64,000 nucleotides of DNA from Sphingopyxis sp. CCNWLW2 (GCF_037095755.1 NZ_JBAWKJ010000002.1:62001-126000); one strand, 5' to 3'. Shown: positions 42,599-52,330, counted from the stretch's first letter. A program made the numbers and translations. Notes: a model not told the origin generated them from the sequence alone.

Positions 42599-44148
42599 AG
42601 AGCATAGCCGCTACCTCCATCATCGGGGCGGAGGTGAGAGCGTCCCCGCCCGTGCCGGAAGAGGACGAGGCTCAATATTGCCAATATCCAGGCTCCGACA
42701 CCTCCATAGATCATGACGGGGCCGAAGCCGGCGATGAGGCCATGCTGCACAACCGCTTCCGGCAGGTTGCCGATGACCGCCTGACCGGTCGCGAGTGCTT
42801 CGGCATTGCCGGCGGCGATCGCTTCCGCGGTAACGCGCAGCTCAGCGAGCTCGACGTCCTTCGGCGTGGCGCGTTGCAGCGCGGCGGCGATCCCTTCGAC
42901 GAGCAATAGGCCCATGACGGCGATGTTCACCGCCAGCGTGATCAGCCGCGCGCTCATGTCGATACCCGACGCCATGCCGGCCCGGCTCGGGGGAACCGAC
43001 CCCGTCGTGGTATTGGTCACCGGCGTATTGGTGATCCCGATCCCGATGCCCGCAAGAAGCATGCCGGGCAACATCGTCAGCCAGTCCGGCTCTGCCGCAA
43101 TGCTCCCGAGCTTCATTGCTACGAAGCCAAGTCCGATCGTGGTCAGGCCGAAAGGAATGACGGCACCCGGTCCGTATCGGAGCGACATGCGCTCGCCCAC
43201 GGGGGGAAAGATCAGCGCCGGCAATGTGTAGGCGAGCAGGCACAGGCCGGTGCCGAGCGTGTCGTACCCGAGGCCAAGCTGAAGATAGATCGGCAGATAG
43301 ATCATGAAGGGCCAATAGCTGACGTTCATCGCGATGCAGCCAAGGATGGCGCCCGAAAAGCTGCGGTTTCGAAAGACCGAGAAATCGAACATCGGATGCG
43401 TTTGGCGCCGCTCGGCAAACAGGAATGCGGCGAAACACAGAGCCGTGGCGGCAGCGATGGCGATCGAAGCGGGAAGGCCAAGCGTGGCCCCCTGCGTGAT
43501 GACATAGACCAGACCGAATACCGCCAGCGAGAGCGTCAGGATTCCCGTCACGTCGAGGCCGCTGGCGTCCGGATCGCGCGATTCGGTTATCGCGCCGGCG
43601 GCAATCGCCAGCGTCAGGATCGCGATAGGAAGATGGACAAGAAATATCCATTCCCAGCCCGCCAACGCGATAATCGCGCTCCCGACGATCGGACCGAAAC
43701 CGAGGCCGATTCCCGAGACAACGCCCCAGGTTGCGAAAGCGCGGCCGCGGTCGCGTGCGTCCTGAAACTGGTGCGAGAGGAGCGCGATCGAGCAGATCAG
43801 CATGGCCCCACCGGCAAGACCCTGAAGCAGCCGGCCCGCGATGAGCAGTGCCATGCTGTCGGCAAGGCCGCAAAGCGCGGAGGTGGCACCAAAGGCAGTC
43901 ACGCTGATCAGGAAGACGCGCTTGCGGCCAAAGCGATCGGCCAGCGTTCCGGTCGCCATCAGCACGGTCGTGCACGCGAGCGTATAGGCGTTCATAACCC
44001 ACTGCAGTTCCTGGAAGTCGCCGTGCAGAACTTCTTCGAGGCGCGGCAGGACCACCGGAACACTTGTAATCTCGAGGCCGAACATCAGTGCGCCAAGGCA
44101 CATCGCGAGCAGGGCCAGCGCGTTTTTGCGGGCAGGATGGAGAGACAT
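42595..44148 (-). CDS. DHA2-type MFS efflux transporter (EmrB/QacA)
   Basis: 517 aa, about 14 membrane segments. Motif A is GTLADRFGRKRV, and motif C-like GVVSGIGLGFGPIVGSAI lies in TM5. DHA2 members export toxic or organic compounds with protons. A LysR gene is divergent from it, which usually means it controls this exporter. ATG 44148 chosen; an alternative GTG lies at 44157. Confidence 0.93.
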   Translation of the reverse strand: MSLHPARKNALALLAMCLGALMFGLEITSVPVVLPRLEEVLHGDFQELQWVMNAYTLACTTVLMATGTLADRFGRKRVFLISVTAFGATSALCGLADSMALLIAGRLLQGLAGGAMLICSIALLSHQFQDARDRGRAFATWGVVSGIGLGFGPIVGSAIIALAGWEWIFLVHLPIAILTLAIAAGAITESRDPDASGLDVTGILTLSLAVFGLVYVITQGATLGLPASIAIAAATALCFAAFLFAERRQTHPMFDFSVFRNRSFSGAILGCIAMNVSYWPFMIYLPIYLQLGLGYDTLGTGLCLLAYTLPALIFPPVGERMSLRYGPGAVIPFGLTTIGLGFVAMKLGSIAAEPDWLTMLPGMLLAGIGIGITNTPVTNTTTGSVPPSRAGMASGIDMSARLITLAVNIAVMGLLLVEGIAAALQRATPKDVELAELRVTAEAIAAGNAEALATGQAVIGNLPEAVVQHGLIAGFGPVMIYGGVGAWILAILSLVLFRHGRGRSHLRPDDGGSGYAL

Positions 44149-44273
44149 AGGCGGCACCTTTCGAGTGTCCGGGCCTGTCTGCCCGGATGGTGCGCTATCT
44201 GGGGAGAAGCAAGTGATGACGGAAATGATTTTATTTTCTGGAATTCATAACCAATCATAATTAATTGACCGTC
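44149..44273. promoter_or_regulatory. Divergent promoter region of DHA2 exporter and LysR
   Basis: 125 bp between two divergent start codons. It contains an AT-rich stretch (44216-44266) with TTCATAACCAATCATAA, an imperfect palindrome of the type LysR proteins bind. Confidence 0.45.
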
Positions 44274-45149
44274 ATGGACATCGATCCGGTACTTCTGCGC
44301 GCGTTCGTGGCGGTCAGCGAGGCGGGCGGCTTCACGCGGGCCGCCCGGCGGTTGAATCTCACACAGCCGGCGGTGAGCCACCAGATCCGGCGCCTCGAGG
44401 AACAGCTCGGCCGGTCGCTGATCCGTCGCACGACGCGCCGGTTGACCCTGACCGACGACGGCGAAGACCTTCTGCTGCACGCGCGCGATATCCTCGCCGG
44501 CCTCGACGCGCTCGCGCAACGCTTCCGCCCCTCCTCGGTAACGGGAGTCGTGCGCTTTGGCGCCCCGGAAGCTTTCATGGGCGAGCGATTGCCGGCGCTG
44601 CTCTGCCAGTTCTCGCGCGCCTTTCCCGCGGTGCGGCTCGATGTTCATGTCAGCACCTATCTCGACCTCAGCACGATGATCGCGGCCGAGGAACTGGACC
44701 TTGCCGTCGTGCTTTCCACCGCCGGGGCCGAGAATGGCGGCATCCCTTTGCGGCGGGCGGAGTTCGGGTGGGTCGCGGCCGACAATTTCCTGTTGCCCGA
44801 GGGCGCGTCGCTGCCACTTGCCTTCCACCCCCCGAATTGCGTCAACCGGCTGGTGGGGGTCGCCGCGCTGGATGCGACACCGATCGACTGGCACATCGCT
44901 TTCACCTCGCCGAGCGAACAGGGCCTCCGCGCGGCGGTACGATCGGGGCTGGCGGTCGCGGTGCTGATGCGCAGCGATCTGGAACCCGGCCTACGCCTGC
45001 TCGATGGCCACTATGGCCTCCCGGCCTTGCCCAGCGCCGATTTCATGCTGATCCGCAGCGGCGGCGTGGCATCCCCGGCGGCGCGCGCCTTTGGCGAGAT
45101 GCTCGTCGCCATAGAGGCGCCGACGATGCCGGCGGGCACAGGACTTTGA
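44274..45149 (+). CDS. LysR family transcriptional regulator, divergent from exporter
   Basis: 291 aa. HTH near the N-terminus: LLRAFVAVSEAGGFTRAARR and NLTQPAVSHQIRRLEEQLG; the effector domain starts about residue 90 (GVVRFGAPEAFMG). It probably regulates the DHA2 exporter and itself. ATG 44274 is preferred to an upstream TTG (44265). Confidence 0.92.
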   Translation: MDIDPVLLRAFVAVSEAGGFTRAARRLNLTQPAVSHQIRRLEEQLGRSLIRRTTRRLTLTDDGEDLLLHARDILAGLDALAQRFRPSSVTGVVRFGAPEAFMGERLPALLCQFSRAFPAVRLDVHVSTYLDLSTMIAAEELDLAVVLSTAGAENGGIPLRRAEFGWVAADNFLLPEGASLPLAFHPPNCVNRLVGVAALDATPIDWHIAFTSPSEQGLRAAVRSGLAVAVLMRSDLEPGLRLLDGHYGLPALPSADFMLIRSGGVASPAARAFGEMLVAIEAPTMPAGTGL

Positions 45150-45302
45150 GCGACCGCGAAGTGGTGTGCTGGCGCCCGCCCGGCCTCATTGTTCGTCACC
45201 ACGCACAAACTGTACGCCATTTGGGTCTTACCTCTGGCGTGGCAATCGATACACTCGCCCGACAAGAGCCGCCCGAAAAGGACGGCCATCCGGGAGACTG
45301 AC

Positions 45303-46313
45303 GTGCCAAAGGTTGAACGCTTTCCGATGCCTATTCCGTATGGCTGGTTCGGGGTCGGCTATGGTGCCGAACTGCAGGTGGGCGATGTGCGTCCGGTCCA
45401 TTATTTCGGGCGCGACCTCGTGCTCTTCCGAAACGAGAATGGTGAGGCGGGGCTGCTCGATGCCTATTGCCCGCATCTCGGCGCGCACATGGGGCACGGC
45501 GGGCAGGTCGAGGGCGACAGCCTGCGCTGTCCCTTCCATCACTGGGCATTCCGCCCCGACGGCTTCTGCAGCAAGATTCCCTATGCCAAGGCCTTCCCGC
45601 CGCGCGCGAAGCGCGAGCCGCTGGCGAAATCCTATCCGGTGGTCGAAAAGAGCGGCGTCATCTGGGCCTGGTATCACCCCGACGGCATCGCGCCGACGTT
45701 CGATGTCATCGATTATCCCGAATTCACCAACCCCGAATGGGCCGAGCCGATCAAGCGCGAATGGCGCTTTGCCAGCAACCCACAGGAAATTGCCGAAAAT
45801 GGCGTCGATGTCGCGCATTTTGCCTATGTCCACGCGATGGACGCGGTGCCGGAGGGGGAAACCGATTATGATGGCGTGCGGCGGCACAGTGTCGCGCGCG
45901 GGCATCGTACCATCGACCTGCCGTCGGGTGAGCGCAAGCAATTGCCCTATTCGGTCGACACGCTCCAGAACGGGGCAGGGCAGAAGTTCACGCGCCTGAG
46001 CGGGCTCGTCGAGCTGTCGCTTCTGGTCATCGCTACGCCGGTCGAAGCCGACGACGTCGAACTGCGCTTCTGCTTCACGCACCCGAAGGTCGCGCCGGGC
46101 TCGCCCGAGGAAAAGGCGATCGAGGCGGCGATCGAAAATACCTGCGGGCAAAAGGGCGTCGAGGGCGATATTCCGATCTGGCACAACAAGATCCACCGCG
46201 CCCGGCCCTATCTGTGCGACGGCGACGGTCCGATCCTGCGCTTCCGCCGCTATTTCGAGCAATTTTATAGCGACGGGCCCGACGGAAGTCGCCTGGTCGA
46301 GGCCGCCGAATAA
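45303..46313 (+). CDS. Rieske non-heme iron oxygenase (KshA / DAF-36-like)
   Basis: 336 aa from GTG 45303. The Rieske cluster is Cys56, His58, Cys76, His79 (CPHLG, CPFHHW). The mononuclear iron site includes His172 and His177 (NGVDVAHFAYVH), with Asp169 as bridge. It resembles 3-ketosteroid 9-alpha-hydroxylase (KshA) and sterol C7-desaturase oxygenases, which act with a separate reductase; no reductase is adjacent. It starts an operon with ADC-like, SDR and MFS genes and lies near the steroid operon, so a steroid-like substrate is likely but not proven. Confidence 0.87.
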   Translation: MPKVERFPMPIPYGWFGVGYGAELQVGDVRPVHYFGRDLVLFRNENGEAGLLDAYCPHLGAHMGHGGQVEGDSLRCPFHHWAFRPDGFCSKIPYAKAFPPRAKREPLAKSYPVVEKSGVIWAWYHPDGIAPTFDVIDYPEFTNPEWAEPIKREWRFASNPQEIAENGVDVAHFAYVHAMDAVPEGETDYDGVRRHSVARGHRTIDLPSGERKQLPYSVDTLQNGAGQKFTRLSGLVELSLLVIATPVEADDVELRFCFTHPKVAPGSPEEKAIEAAIENTCGQKGVEGDIPIWHNKIHRARPYLCDGDGPILRFRRYFEQFYSDGPDGSRLVEAAE

Positions 46314-46383
46314 GCCCTCCGCGCGCGCGGAAAATCATCACTGCCACACATCTGCGCCTGCGGGCGCCATAGGGAGAATTGCG

Positions 46384-47184
46384 ATGTCCAGATTGCGTTA
46401 TGTTCAGGGTCCCGTCGAAACCCGTGCGCCAGGCATGTTGCGCAACACCGTCTACGGGATTCGCGCGACATATGAGACCGATCCCGAAATCATCGCGGCG
46501 CTGCTGCCGCAGCCGCTCGTCGCGACCGCAAAGCCCGAAATCTGGCTGCAGATGGTGCATGTGGCGATGCATGTCACCGAAACCGATACGGTCGAGATTG
46601 GCGCGCTGACCGTCGGCGTCAATTGCACGCATGAAGGCGCGCCGGGGGCCTATTGCTTCCACATGGCGATGGAGGGCGAAACCGTCGTCACCTCGGGTCG
46701 CGAGCGTTTCGGCGAGCCGAAGAAGATCGCCGAGACGCATTTCGAGCGCAATGGCGACCATCTGCGCGCGACCTGCTCGCGCCACGGCATCGCCTATTTC
46801 GAAATCGAAGGCACGATCGGCGAAGCGATCGACCAGCCGCTGAAATTCGAAGAGCATCTTTTCTGCTACAAGGGCATGCCGTCGATCGACACGCCGGGCC
46901 AGTTCGACGGCGACGTTTTCCTCACCCGCCTCAACTGGGAACGCAATTACGATTCCCGCCGGGCGATGACGGGGACGATCACCTTGCGCGATTCGGCCTT
47001 TGATCCGCTCGCCGACATCCCCGTGCGCCGCATCGTCGACATGCAATATGTCGAAGGCGGGACCGCGACCGGCGGCACGCTGCTGCGCAAGGTGCCGGGC
47101 GAATGGATCGCGCCGCACTGGGTCGGGCGGCACGACGATCCGCGCAATGTCGGCATCGAAGCCGGCGAGCGGAAGGCCGCCTGA
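46384..47184 (+). CDS. Acetoacetate decarboxylase-family protein
   Basis: 266 aa. Lysine pair Lys113-Lys114 in GRERFGEPKKIAE is the Schiff-base position of acetoacetate decarboxylase (first Lys catalytic). The fold is otherwise family-typical (AMEGETVVTSGRERFGEPKK). ADC-like proteins can also act as aldolases or isomerases. Its TGA shares a base with the next ATG (47182-47186 TGATG), so it is coupled to the SDR. Role inferred: decarboxylation or ring cleavage of a keto acid in the pathway fed by the Rieske oxygenase. Confidence 0.85.
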   Translation: MSRLRYVQGPVETRAPGMLRNTVYGIRATYETDPEIIAALLPQPLVATAKPEIWLQMVHVAMHVTETDTVEIGALTVGVNCTHEGAPGAYCFHMAMEGETVVTSGRERFGEPKKIAETHFERNGDHLRATCSRHGIAYFEIEGTIGEAIDQPLKFEEHLFCYKGMPSIDTPGQFDGDVFLTRLNWERNYDSRRAMTGTITLRDSAFDPLADIPVRRIVDMQYVEGGTATGGTLLRKVPGEWIAPHWVGRHDDPRNVGIEAGERKAA

Positions 47185-48053
47185 TGGACGATTTTACCGG
47201 CCGGGTGGCGGTCGTAACGGGTGGCGCAAGCGGGGTTGGCAAATGTCTGTGCGCCGACCTCGCCCGCGCCGGCGCGCATGTGGTGATTGCCGATATCGAT
47301 CCGGCGCGGCTTGAAGCCGTGCGCGAAGAGATTGACGCGCTGGGTTCGGGGCAGGTGCTTGCGATCGCCTGCGACGTCACCAAGGAAGCGTCGGTGCGGG
47401 CGCTGGCGGATCAGGTCTTTGGCCAGTTCGAGACGGTGCATATCCTGTTCAACAATGCCGGCGTCGGCTTGGGCGAGGCGCAGCGCAAGCTGTGGACGCT
47501 TCCGCTGAGCGACTGGCGTTGGGGGATCGACGTCAATGTGCTCGGCGTCGTCCACGGGATCGCGGCCTTTGTGCCGCGGATGATCGAGGCGGGGCAGGAG
47601 GGCGTGGTCGTCAACACCAGCTCGACCAACGGCGGGCTGCGTTCGCTTCCCAACACGCCGATCTATGCCGCCACCAAGGCGGCGGTGACCAGCATCTCCG
47701 AAGTGTTGCACCAGCAATTGCTGCGTGAAGGCGGCAAGCTGCGCGCCGCCACGCTCTTCCCGGGGCCGCACACGGTCAACACCGCGATCATGGCGTCGGG
47801 CGAAGTCCGCCCGGCGGATTATGTCGAGAATGAAGCCCAGACCAAAGTCGCCTATCGCACGATGGAGGATCTGGTACGGACGACCGGGCTCAAGCTCAAG
47901 CTGACCGAACCCGCCGAAGTATCCGCCTTCGCACTCGACGGCATCCGGGCGGGGCGGTTTTGGCTGCTGCCCGAGAGCGAGGAGAATGATGTGCTGATCG
48001 CCGCGCGAACCGAACAGATTTTGGCGCGGCGGGACCCGCCGTCGGCATGGTGA
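47184..48053 (+). CDS. SDR family oxidoreductase
   Basis: 289 aa. Rossmann TGGASGVGK (13-21), NNAGVG, and the Ser-Tyr-Lys triad in NTSSTN... and IYAATKAA. It oxidises or reduces a hydroxyl/keto group of the substrate of this operon. Starts at the stop of the ADC-like gene and overlaps the MFS by 7 bp (48047-48053). A long C-terminus (WLLPESEENDVLIAART) is common in this subgroup. Confidence 0.9.
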   Translation: MDDFTGRVAVVTGGASGVGKCLCADLARAGAHVVIADIDPARLEAVREEIDALGSGQVLAIACDVTKEASVRALADQVFGQFETVHILFNNAGVGLGEAQRKLWTLPLSDWRWGIDVNVLGVVHGIAAFVPRMIEAGQEGVVVNTSSTNGGLRSLPNTPIYAATKAAVTSISEVLHQQLLREGGKLRAATLFPGPHTVNTAIMASGEVRPADYVENEAQTKVAYRTMEDLVRTTGLKLKLTEPAEVSAFALDGIRAGRFWLLPESEENDVLIAARTEQILARRDPPSAW

Positions 48054-49384
48054 CCGCCGCGGTGACCGAAGAGCCGGCGGTAGGCGCTGCGCCCTCTCGC
48101 GGCGTCTACCGCTGGCTGGTCGTCGCGATCCTGTTCGTTGGCTATTGCTTCAGCGCGATCGATGCCCGCGTGCTGACGCTGATGGTCGAACCGATCCAGC
48201 GCGACCTGAACCTCAGCGATTTCGAAATCAGCCTGCTTCAGGGCTTTGCCTTTTCCTTGCTCTACAGCATCGCCGCGCTGCCGATCGGCCGCTTTGTCGA
48301 TCGCACCAAAAGGCGCGCGACGCTGATCGTCTGGGGGGTGCTGTTCTGGTCGGCGATGACCGCCGCCTGCGGCTTTACCAGCAGCTTCATCGGGCTCTTC
48401 CTCGCGCGCGTCGGCGTCGGGGTGGGCGAGGCGACGCTTAGCCCGACCGCCTATTCGCTGATCAGCGATTACTTCGAGCGGCGACGACGGGCGCTGGCGA
48501 TCAGCTTCTATGCGATCGGCTATCCGATCGGAGGCGGCCTGGCGTTGTTGATCGGCGGCTGGCTGCTCGCGCGTTTCACCAAGGCAGGCGGCACAACATT
48601 GCCATGGCTCGGCAGTTTCGAACCGTGGCAGATGGTGTTCTTGTGCGTTGCGGCGCCCGGATTGATCGTCGCCGCACTGATGATGACGATCCGCGAGCCG
48701 GCGCGGCAGGAGCTGGCGGCGAACCTGTCGGTGCAAAGCAGCCTGCGCGAAGGGTTCGACTATATTTCCGAGCGCTGGGCGCTGTTCGGTTCGCTGATCG
48801 GTTCGCTCGCCCTGATCGCACTTCTGGCGATCGGCACCGCGCTGTGGTTCCCGACATTCCTGATCCGCAGCTATGGCATGAGCCCGGCCGAGGTGGGGAT
48901 GTCCTACGGCATGATCATGCTGACCTGCGGCACCATCGGCACGCTCTCCGGCGGCTGGCTCGCTGGACGGTTGATGCAGGGTGGCCGGGCGGACGCCAAT
49001 ATGCGCGTCGTGCTGATCGCCACCGTGCTGAAAGGCGTTCCGCTGATCGTCGCGCCGCTGATGCCGACCGCCTTTCTGTCGCTGACGATGATGGCGATCG
49101 GCACGCTGATCGGTCAGGCGTCGCAAGGCGTGATGCTGACCGCGATCCAGGATGTGACGCCCAATCAGCTGCGCGGCCAGGTCACCGCGATCTCGCTCTT
49201 GTGCGTCAATCTGGTGGGGATGGGGCTGGGCGCCAGCGTCATCGCCGCGATCACCGATTTCGGTTTCGGCGACCAGGCGGCGCTGGGCTATTCTATCGCG
49301 ATTGCCGGTGCGGTCGTGCTGCCGCTGATCGTGGCCCTGCTCCTTGTCGCCCTGCCGCACTATCGCCGCGCGGTCGAAGGCTGA
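48047..49384 (+). CDS. Spinster-like MFS transporter
   Basis: 445 aa with 12 predicted segments. Typical of spinster-type MFS in proteobacteria: GYCFSAIDARVLTLMVEPIQRDL, RFVDRTKRR loop, and GVGEATLSPTAYSLISDYF. Last gene of the Rieske operon and a likely importer of its substrate. The start overlaps the SDR by 7 bp. Convergent to the LuxR gene. Confidence 0.9.
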   Translation: MVTAAVTEEPAVGAAPSRGVYRWLVVAILFVGYCFSAIDARVLTLMVEPIQRDLNLSDFEISLLQGFAFSLLYSIAALPIGRFVDRTKRRATLIVWGVLFWSAMTAACGFTSSFIGLFLARVGVGVGEATLSPTAYSLISDYFERRRRALAISFYAIGYPIGGGLALLIGGWLLARFTKAGGTTLPWLGSFEPWQMVFLCVAAPGLIVAALMMTIREPARQELAANLSVQSSLREGFDYISERWALFGSLIGSLALIALLAIGTALWFPTFLIRSYGMSPAEVGMSYGMIMLTCGTIGTLSGGWLAGRLMQGGRADANMRVVLIATVLKGVPLIVAPLMPTAFLSLTMMAIGTLIGQASQGVMLTAIQDVTPNQLRGQVTAISLLCVNLVGMGLGASVIAAITDFGFGDQAALGYSIAIAGAVVLPLIVALLLVALPHYRRAVEG

Positions 49385-49402
49385 CGCGCGCCACCGGGGC
49401 CG

Positions 49403-50545
49403 TCAGCCGAGAACAGCGACGCTGCGCAGGATAAGGCGGACGAGATCGGCCTGCCGGCTGACTCCCGTCTTGCTGAGGATCGTCTTGCAATAGCTGCGCA
49501 CGGTATTTTCGGTGAGCTCCAGCCTTGCCGCCGCTTCGGCGAGGCTGAGCCCGGTCGCGAGCAGCGCCGCGAGATGCGCTTCGGACGGCGTGAGGTCGAA
49601 GATCTGGCTGACCAGTCTTTCGAGCGGCTGGTTATTGTCAAGCCCCGAGACATAGACCACCGCGGCCGGCCCCGCCTCGTTGCTGTAGCGCGAGGGCGTC
49701 TCGATCGAGCGCACGAGTACCCCGAAATGCCGGTCGATATCCGCCTCGATACGTAGTCCTTCGGCGAAGCTGCCGCCATCGCGGCGCGCCGCGACAGCCT
49801 TGCCGACCAGTTGCTGGAGCTGCGCGTTGCCCGTCTTGCTCGCGAGCACGAGCCGGTCGTCGGCGGCGCGCAGCGCGGTGCTCGACTTGATCAGCGCGCG
49901 GCCGGCGCTGTTGGTGCGCAGGATGCGCCCTGCACCATCGAGGATGAAGGTGCAGAGCGTCAGCCGGTCGAGCGTGTCGATCATCACCTGCAGCTCGGTC
50001 TCGTCGCGGCGGATGCGCGAGAAGAGGGCGAGTGACTGTTCGAGATGCGGGCGGAGCGCGAGCAGCACCGCCTTGTCGTCGTCGGTGAAATCCTCTTCGC
50101 CCGGGCCATTGGTCAGGCCGACATTGCCCTCCCATCCGCCGGGTTCGGAAATATACATGCCAAGCTGATATTCGATGCCATAGGGCTGCAATATCTCGCG
50201 ATAGAAGCGATTGCCGCGAAGATCTTCGGGCGAGATCACTTCGCTCAGCCGGAAGATGTCGCCGGCTTTGGTCAGCGCGTTGCGCAAGGGGTCGAGGTCG
50301 CCGAGCTCGGCATGGACCGCATGAATCCGCCGCGCCTCGCGCTCGTCGATCACCGGAGGCGGCCCCCAGATGATCAGCGGCGGCGTGCCCTGCCGGCTGA
50401 GCCGCAAGGTGATCGCCGCGCTCGCGCAGCGCATCCGCCGGCTCAGCGCTTCGAGGAAGCCCAGCCACGGCGTCGCTTCGAGCGGCCCGCGGTAAAGCAG
50501 GGTCACCAGTTCATCGACTTCGGCCAGAGGTTTTCCGATCCGCAT
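49403..50545 (-). CDS. LuxR family transcriptional regulator
   Basis: 380 aa. The HTH lies at the C-terminus (about 318-375: LTPSEAHLAALLATG, LELTENTVRSYCKTILSK). The N-terminal ~310 residues are PAS/GAF-like, with no autoinducer-binding motif, and no receiver domain. The length and layout resemble TeiR, the LuxR-type activator of steroid degradation in Comamonas testosteroni; this is an architectural analogy, not an alignment. Divergent from fadD3, so it may control fadD3 and the operons on both sides. Confidence 0.9.
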   Translation of the reverse strand: MRIGKPLAEVDELVTLLYRGPLEATPWLGFLEALSRRMRCASAAITLRLSRQGTPPLIIWGPPPVIDEREARRIHAVHAELGDLDPLRNALTKAGDIFRLSEVISPEDLRGNRFYREILQPYGIEYQLGMYISEPGGWEGNVGLTNGPGEEDFTDDDKAVLLALRPHLEQSLALFSRIRRDETELQVMIDTLDRLTLCTFILDGAGRILRTNSAGRALIKSSTALRAADDRLVLASKTGNAQLQQLVGKAVAARRDGGSFAEGLRIEADIDRHFGVLVRSIETPSRYSNEAGPAAVVYVSGLDNNQPLERLVSQIFDLTPSEAHLAALLATGLSLAEAAARLELTENTVRSYCKTILSKTGVSRQADLVRLILRSVAVLG

Positions 50546-50725
50546 TCCGGCTTCGCTTCCTGTTCGCGTCCCGCCACCCGGTAAGCTGGGGAGTCGGTCT
50601 CGATCCCGCAATGACCTGTCCGGACCCGAGCGGCAAGAGGCGGTGCGCAAATCGCGCGCCCCCCGAATAGGGGTTGTCGCAGCAGCACCCGCGCGTAACG
50701 CAGCGGGGAGCAAATCGATCGGGCA

Positions 50726-50742
50726 ATGGACGGCCTGTCCAT
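50726..50742. promoter_or_regulatory. Inverted repeat before fadD3
   Basis: ATGGAC-GGCCT-GTCCAT is a 6-bp-arm inverted repeat 28 bp before the fadD3 start, within the 225-bp region shared with the LuxR gene. A candidate operator. A second, CCCC-GAATA-GGGG, lies about 60 bp upstream. Confidence 0.4.
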
Positions 50743-50770
50743 GGATGCTCGGCGCAGGAGACGATCTGCC

Positions 50771-52330
50771 GTGGCCGAAGCCAAGTTCACGATACCCCAT
50801 AAAATCTTCGCCGCGGCGCGCGCGCAGGGCGATGCCGTCGCGATCCGGGGCGAGGACGGGACCGAGGTTCGTTATCGCGATCTCGAACCGCTGGTGCGCG
50901 CCGCAGCAAAGGGCTTTGTCGCGGCAGGAATCGTGGCGGGGGACCGGGTCGCGATCTGGGCGCCCAATGCGATTGGCTGGATCATCGCCGCAATCGGCGC
51001 GCAGGCGGCGGGCGCCGCGATCGTGCCGCTTAACACGCGGCTGAAGGGACGCGAGGCGGGTTATATCCTGCGCACCAGCGGTGCCAAGCTGCTGTTCACC
51101 GTCTCCGATTTTCTCGGCACCGCCTATCCCGAACTGATCGCGGACGAGGATCTGCCCGATCTGCGCGGGATCGTCCTGATGGACGGCGACAAGGGTGGCA
51201 TGGCGTGGCAGACCTTCCTCGATCGCGGCGCGGCGCTTTCCGATGCCGCGGTCGCCGCGCGGATGGATGCGCTGGGCGAGGCTCAGGTCTGCGACATCCT
51301 CTTCACCTCGGGCACCACAGGCAATCCAAAGGGCGCCGTGACGACGCATGGGCAAAATGTCCGCCTGTACCTCGCTTATGGCGAGACGCTGACCTATGGG
51401 CCGGGCGACAATTTCCTGATCATCAACCCGTTTTTCCACAGCTTCGGCTACAAGGCCGGCTGGCTGGTCGCGCTGATGCGCGGGGTGACCGTGCTGCCCC
51501 ACGCCGTGTTCCAGACCGACAGCGTGCTCGAACGGATCGAGCGCGAACGGGTGACGCTGCTCCCCGGCCCGCCGACGATCTTCCAGAGCCTGCTCGCGGG
51601 TCCTTATCGCGACCATGATATTTCGTCGCTGCGCGTGTCGATCACCGGCGCCGCGTCGGTGCCGGTCACCCTGATCGAGGAAATGCGCGGCAAGCTCGGT
51701 ATCGATGTCGTGCTCACCGCCTATGGCCTCACCGAAACCTGCGGCGTCGTGACGATGTGTAGCGTCGGCGACGACGCTGTGACGATTGCCAACACCGCGG
51801 GCCGCCCGCTCGCCGGGATCGAGGTCAAGCTTGCCAACGAGACTGGCGAGATAGTGGCGCCGGGCGAGGCGGGCGAACTGCTCGTGCGCGGGCCCAATGT
51901 GATGCAGGGCTATTTCAACGATCCGGCGGCGACCGCGGCGGCGGTCGATAGCGAAGGCTGGCTGCGCACCGGCGACATTGCGGTGCAGGACGCACGCGGC
52001 AATGTGAAGATCACCGACCGCGCCAAGGACATCTTCATCGTCGGCGGCTTCAACGCCTATCCGGCCGAAATCGAAGGACTGCTCGCCGCCAATCCTGCGG
52101 TCATGCAGTCGGCGGTGATCGGCGTGCCCGACGAACGGCTGGGCGAAGTGCCTAAGGCCTATGTCGTCCTGCGCCCCGGCGCGGGCGCCACCCCCGAAGA
52201 GATCGTCGCCTGGTGCCGCGAAAATATGGCGAATTACAAGGTGCCGCGTCAGGTGGTAATCCTTGACGCGCTGCCGATGAACGCTGCGGGCAAGGTGCAG
52301 AAGTTCCTTCTGCGCGATCCGAGGGCGTAG
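50771..52330 (+). CDS. fadD3: FadD3-like HIP-CoA ligase (AMP-forming)
   Basis: 519 aa from GTG 50771, chosen because AGGAGA lies 9 nt upstream; ATGs at 50726 and 50741 lack such sites. AMP-binding signature LFTSGTTGNPKG, then LTAYGLTETCG, the C-terminal GWLRTGDIA and GKVQKFLL Lys. It shares many blocks with mycobacterial FadD3 (FFHSFGYKAGW, LLPGPPTIFQSLL), which activates the steroid ring C/D fragment HIP to its CoA thioester, the entry step of the pathway. Divergent from the LuxR regulator and convergent with the hypothetical gene at 52414. Confidence 0.9.
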   Translation: MAEAKFTIPHKIFAAARAQGDAVAIRGEDGTEVRYRDLEPLVRAAAKGFVAAGIVAGDRVAIWAPNAIGWIIAAIGAQAAGAAIVPLNTRLKGREAGYILRTSGAKLLFTVSDFLGTAYPELIADEDLPDLRGIVLMDGDKGGMAWQTFLDRGAALSDAAVAARMDALGEAQVCDILFTSGTTGNPKGAVTTHGQNVRLYLAYGETLTYGPGDNFLIINPFFHSFGYKAGWLVALMRGVTVLPHAVFQTDSVLERIERERVTLLPGPPTIFQSLLAGPYRDHDISSLRVSITGAASVPVTLIEEMRGKLGIDVVLTAYGLTETCGVVTMCSVGDDAVTIANTAGRPLAGIEVKLANETGEIVAPGEAGELLVRGPNVMQGYFNDPAATAAAVDSEGWLRTGDIAVQDARGNVKITDRAKDIFIVGGFNAYPAEIEGLLAANPAVMQSAVIGVPDERLGEVPKAYVVLRPGAGATPEEIVAWCRENMANYKVPRQVVILDALPMNAAGKVQKFLLRDPRA

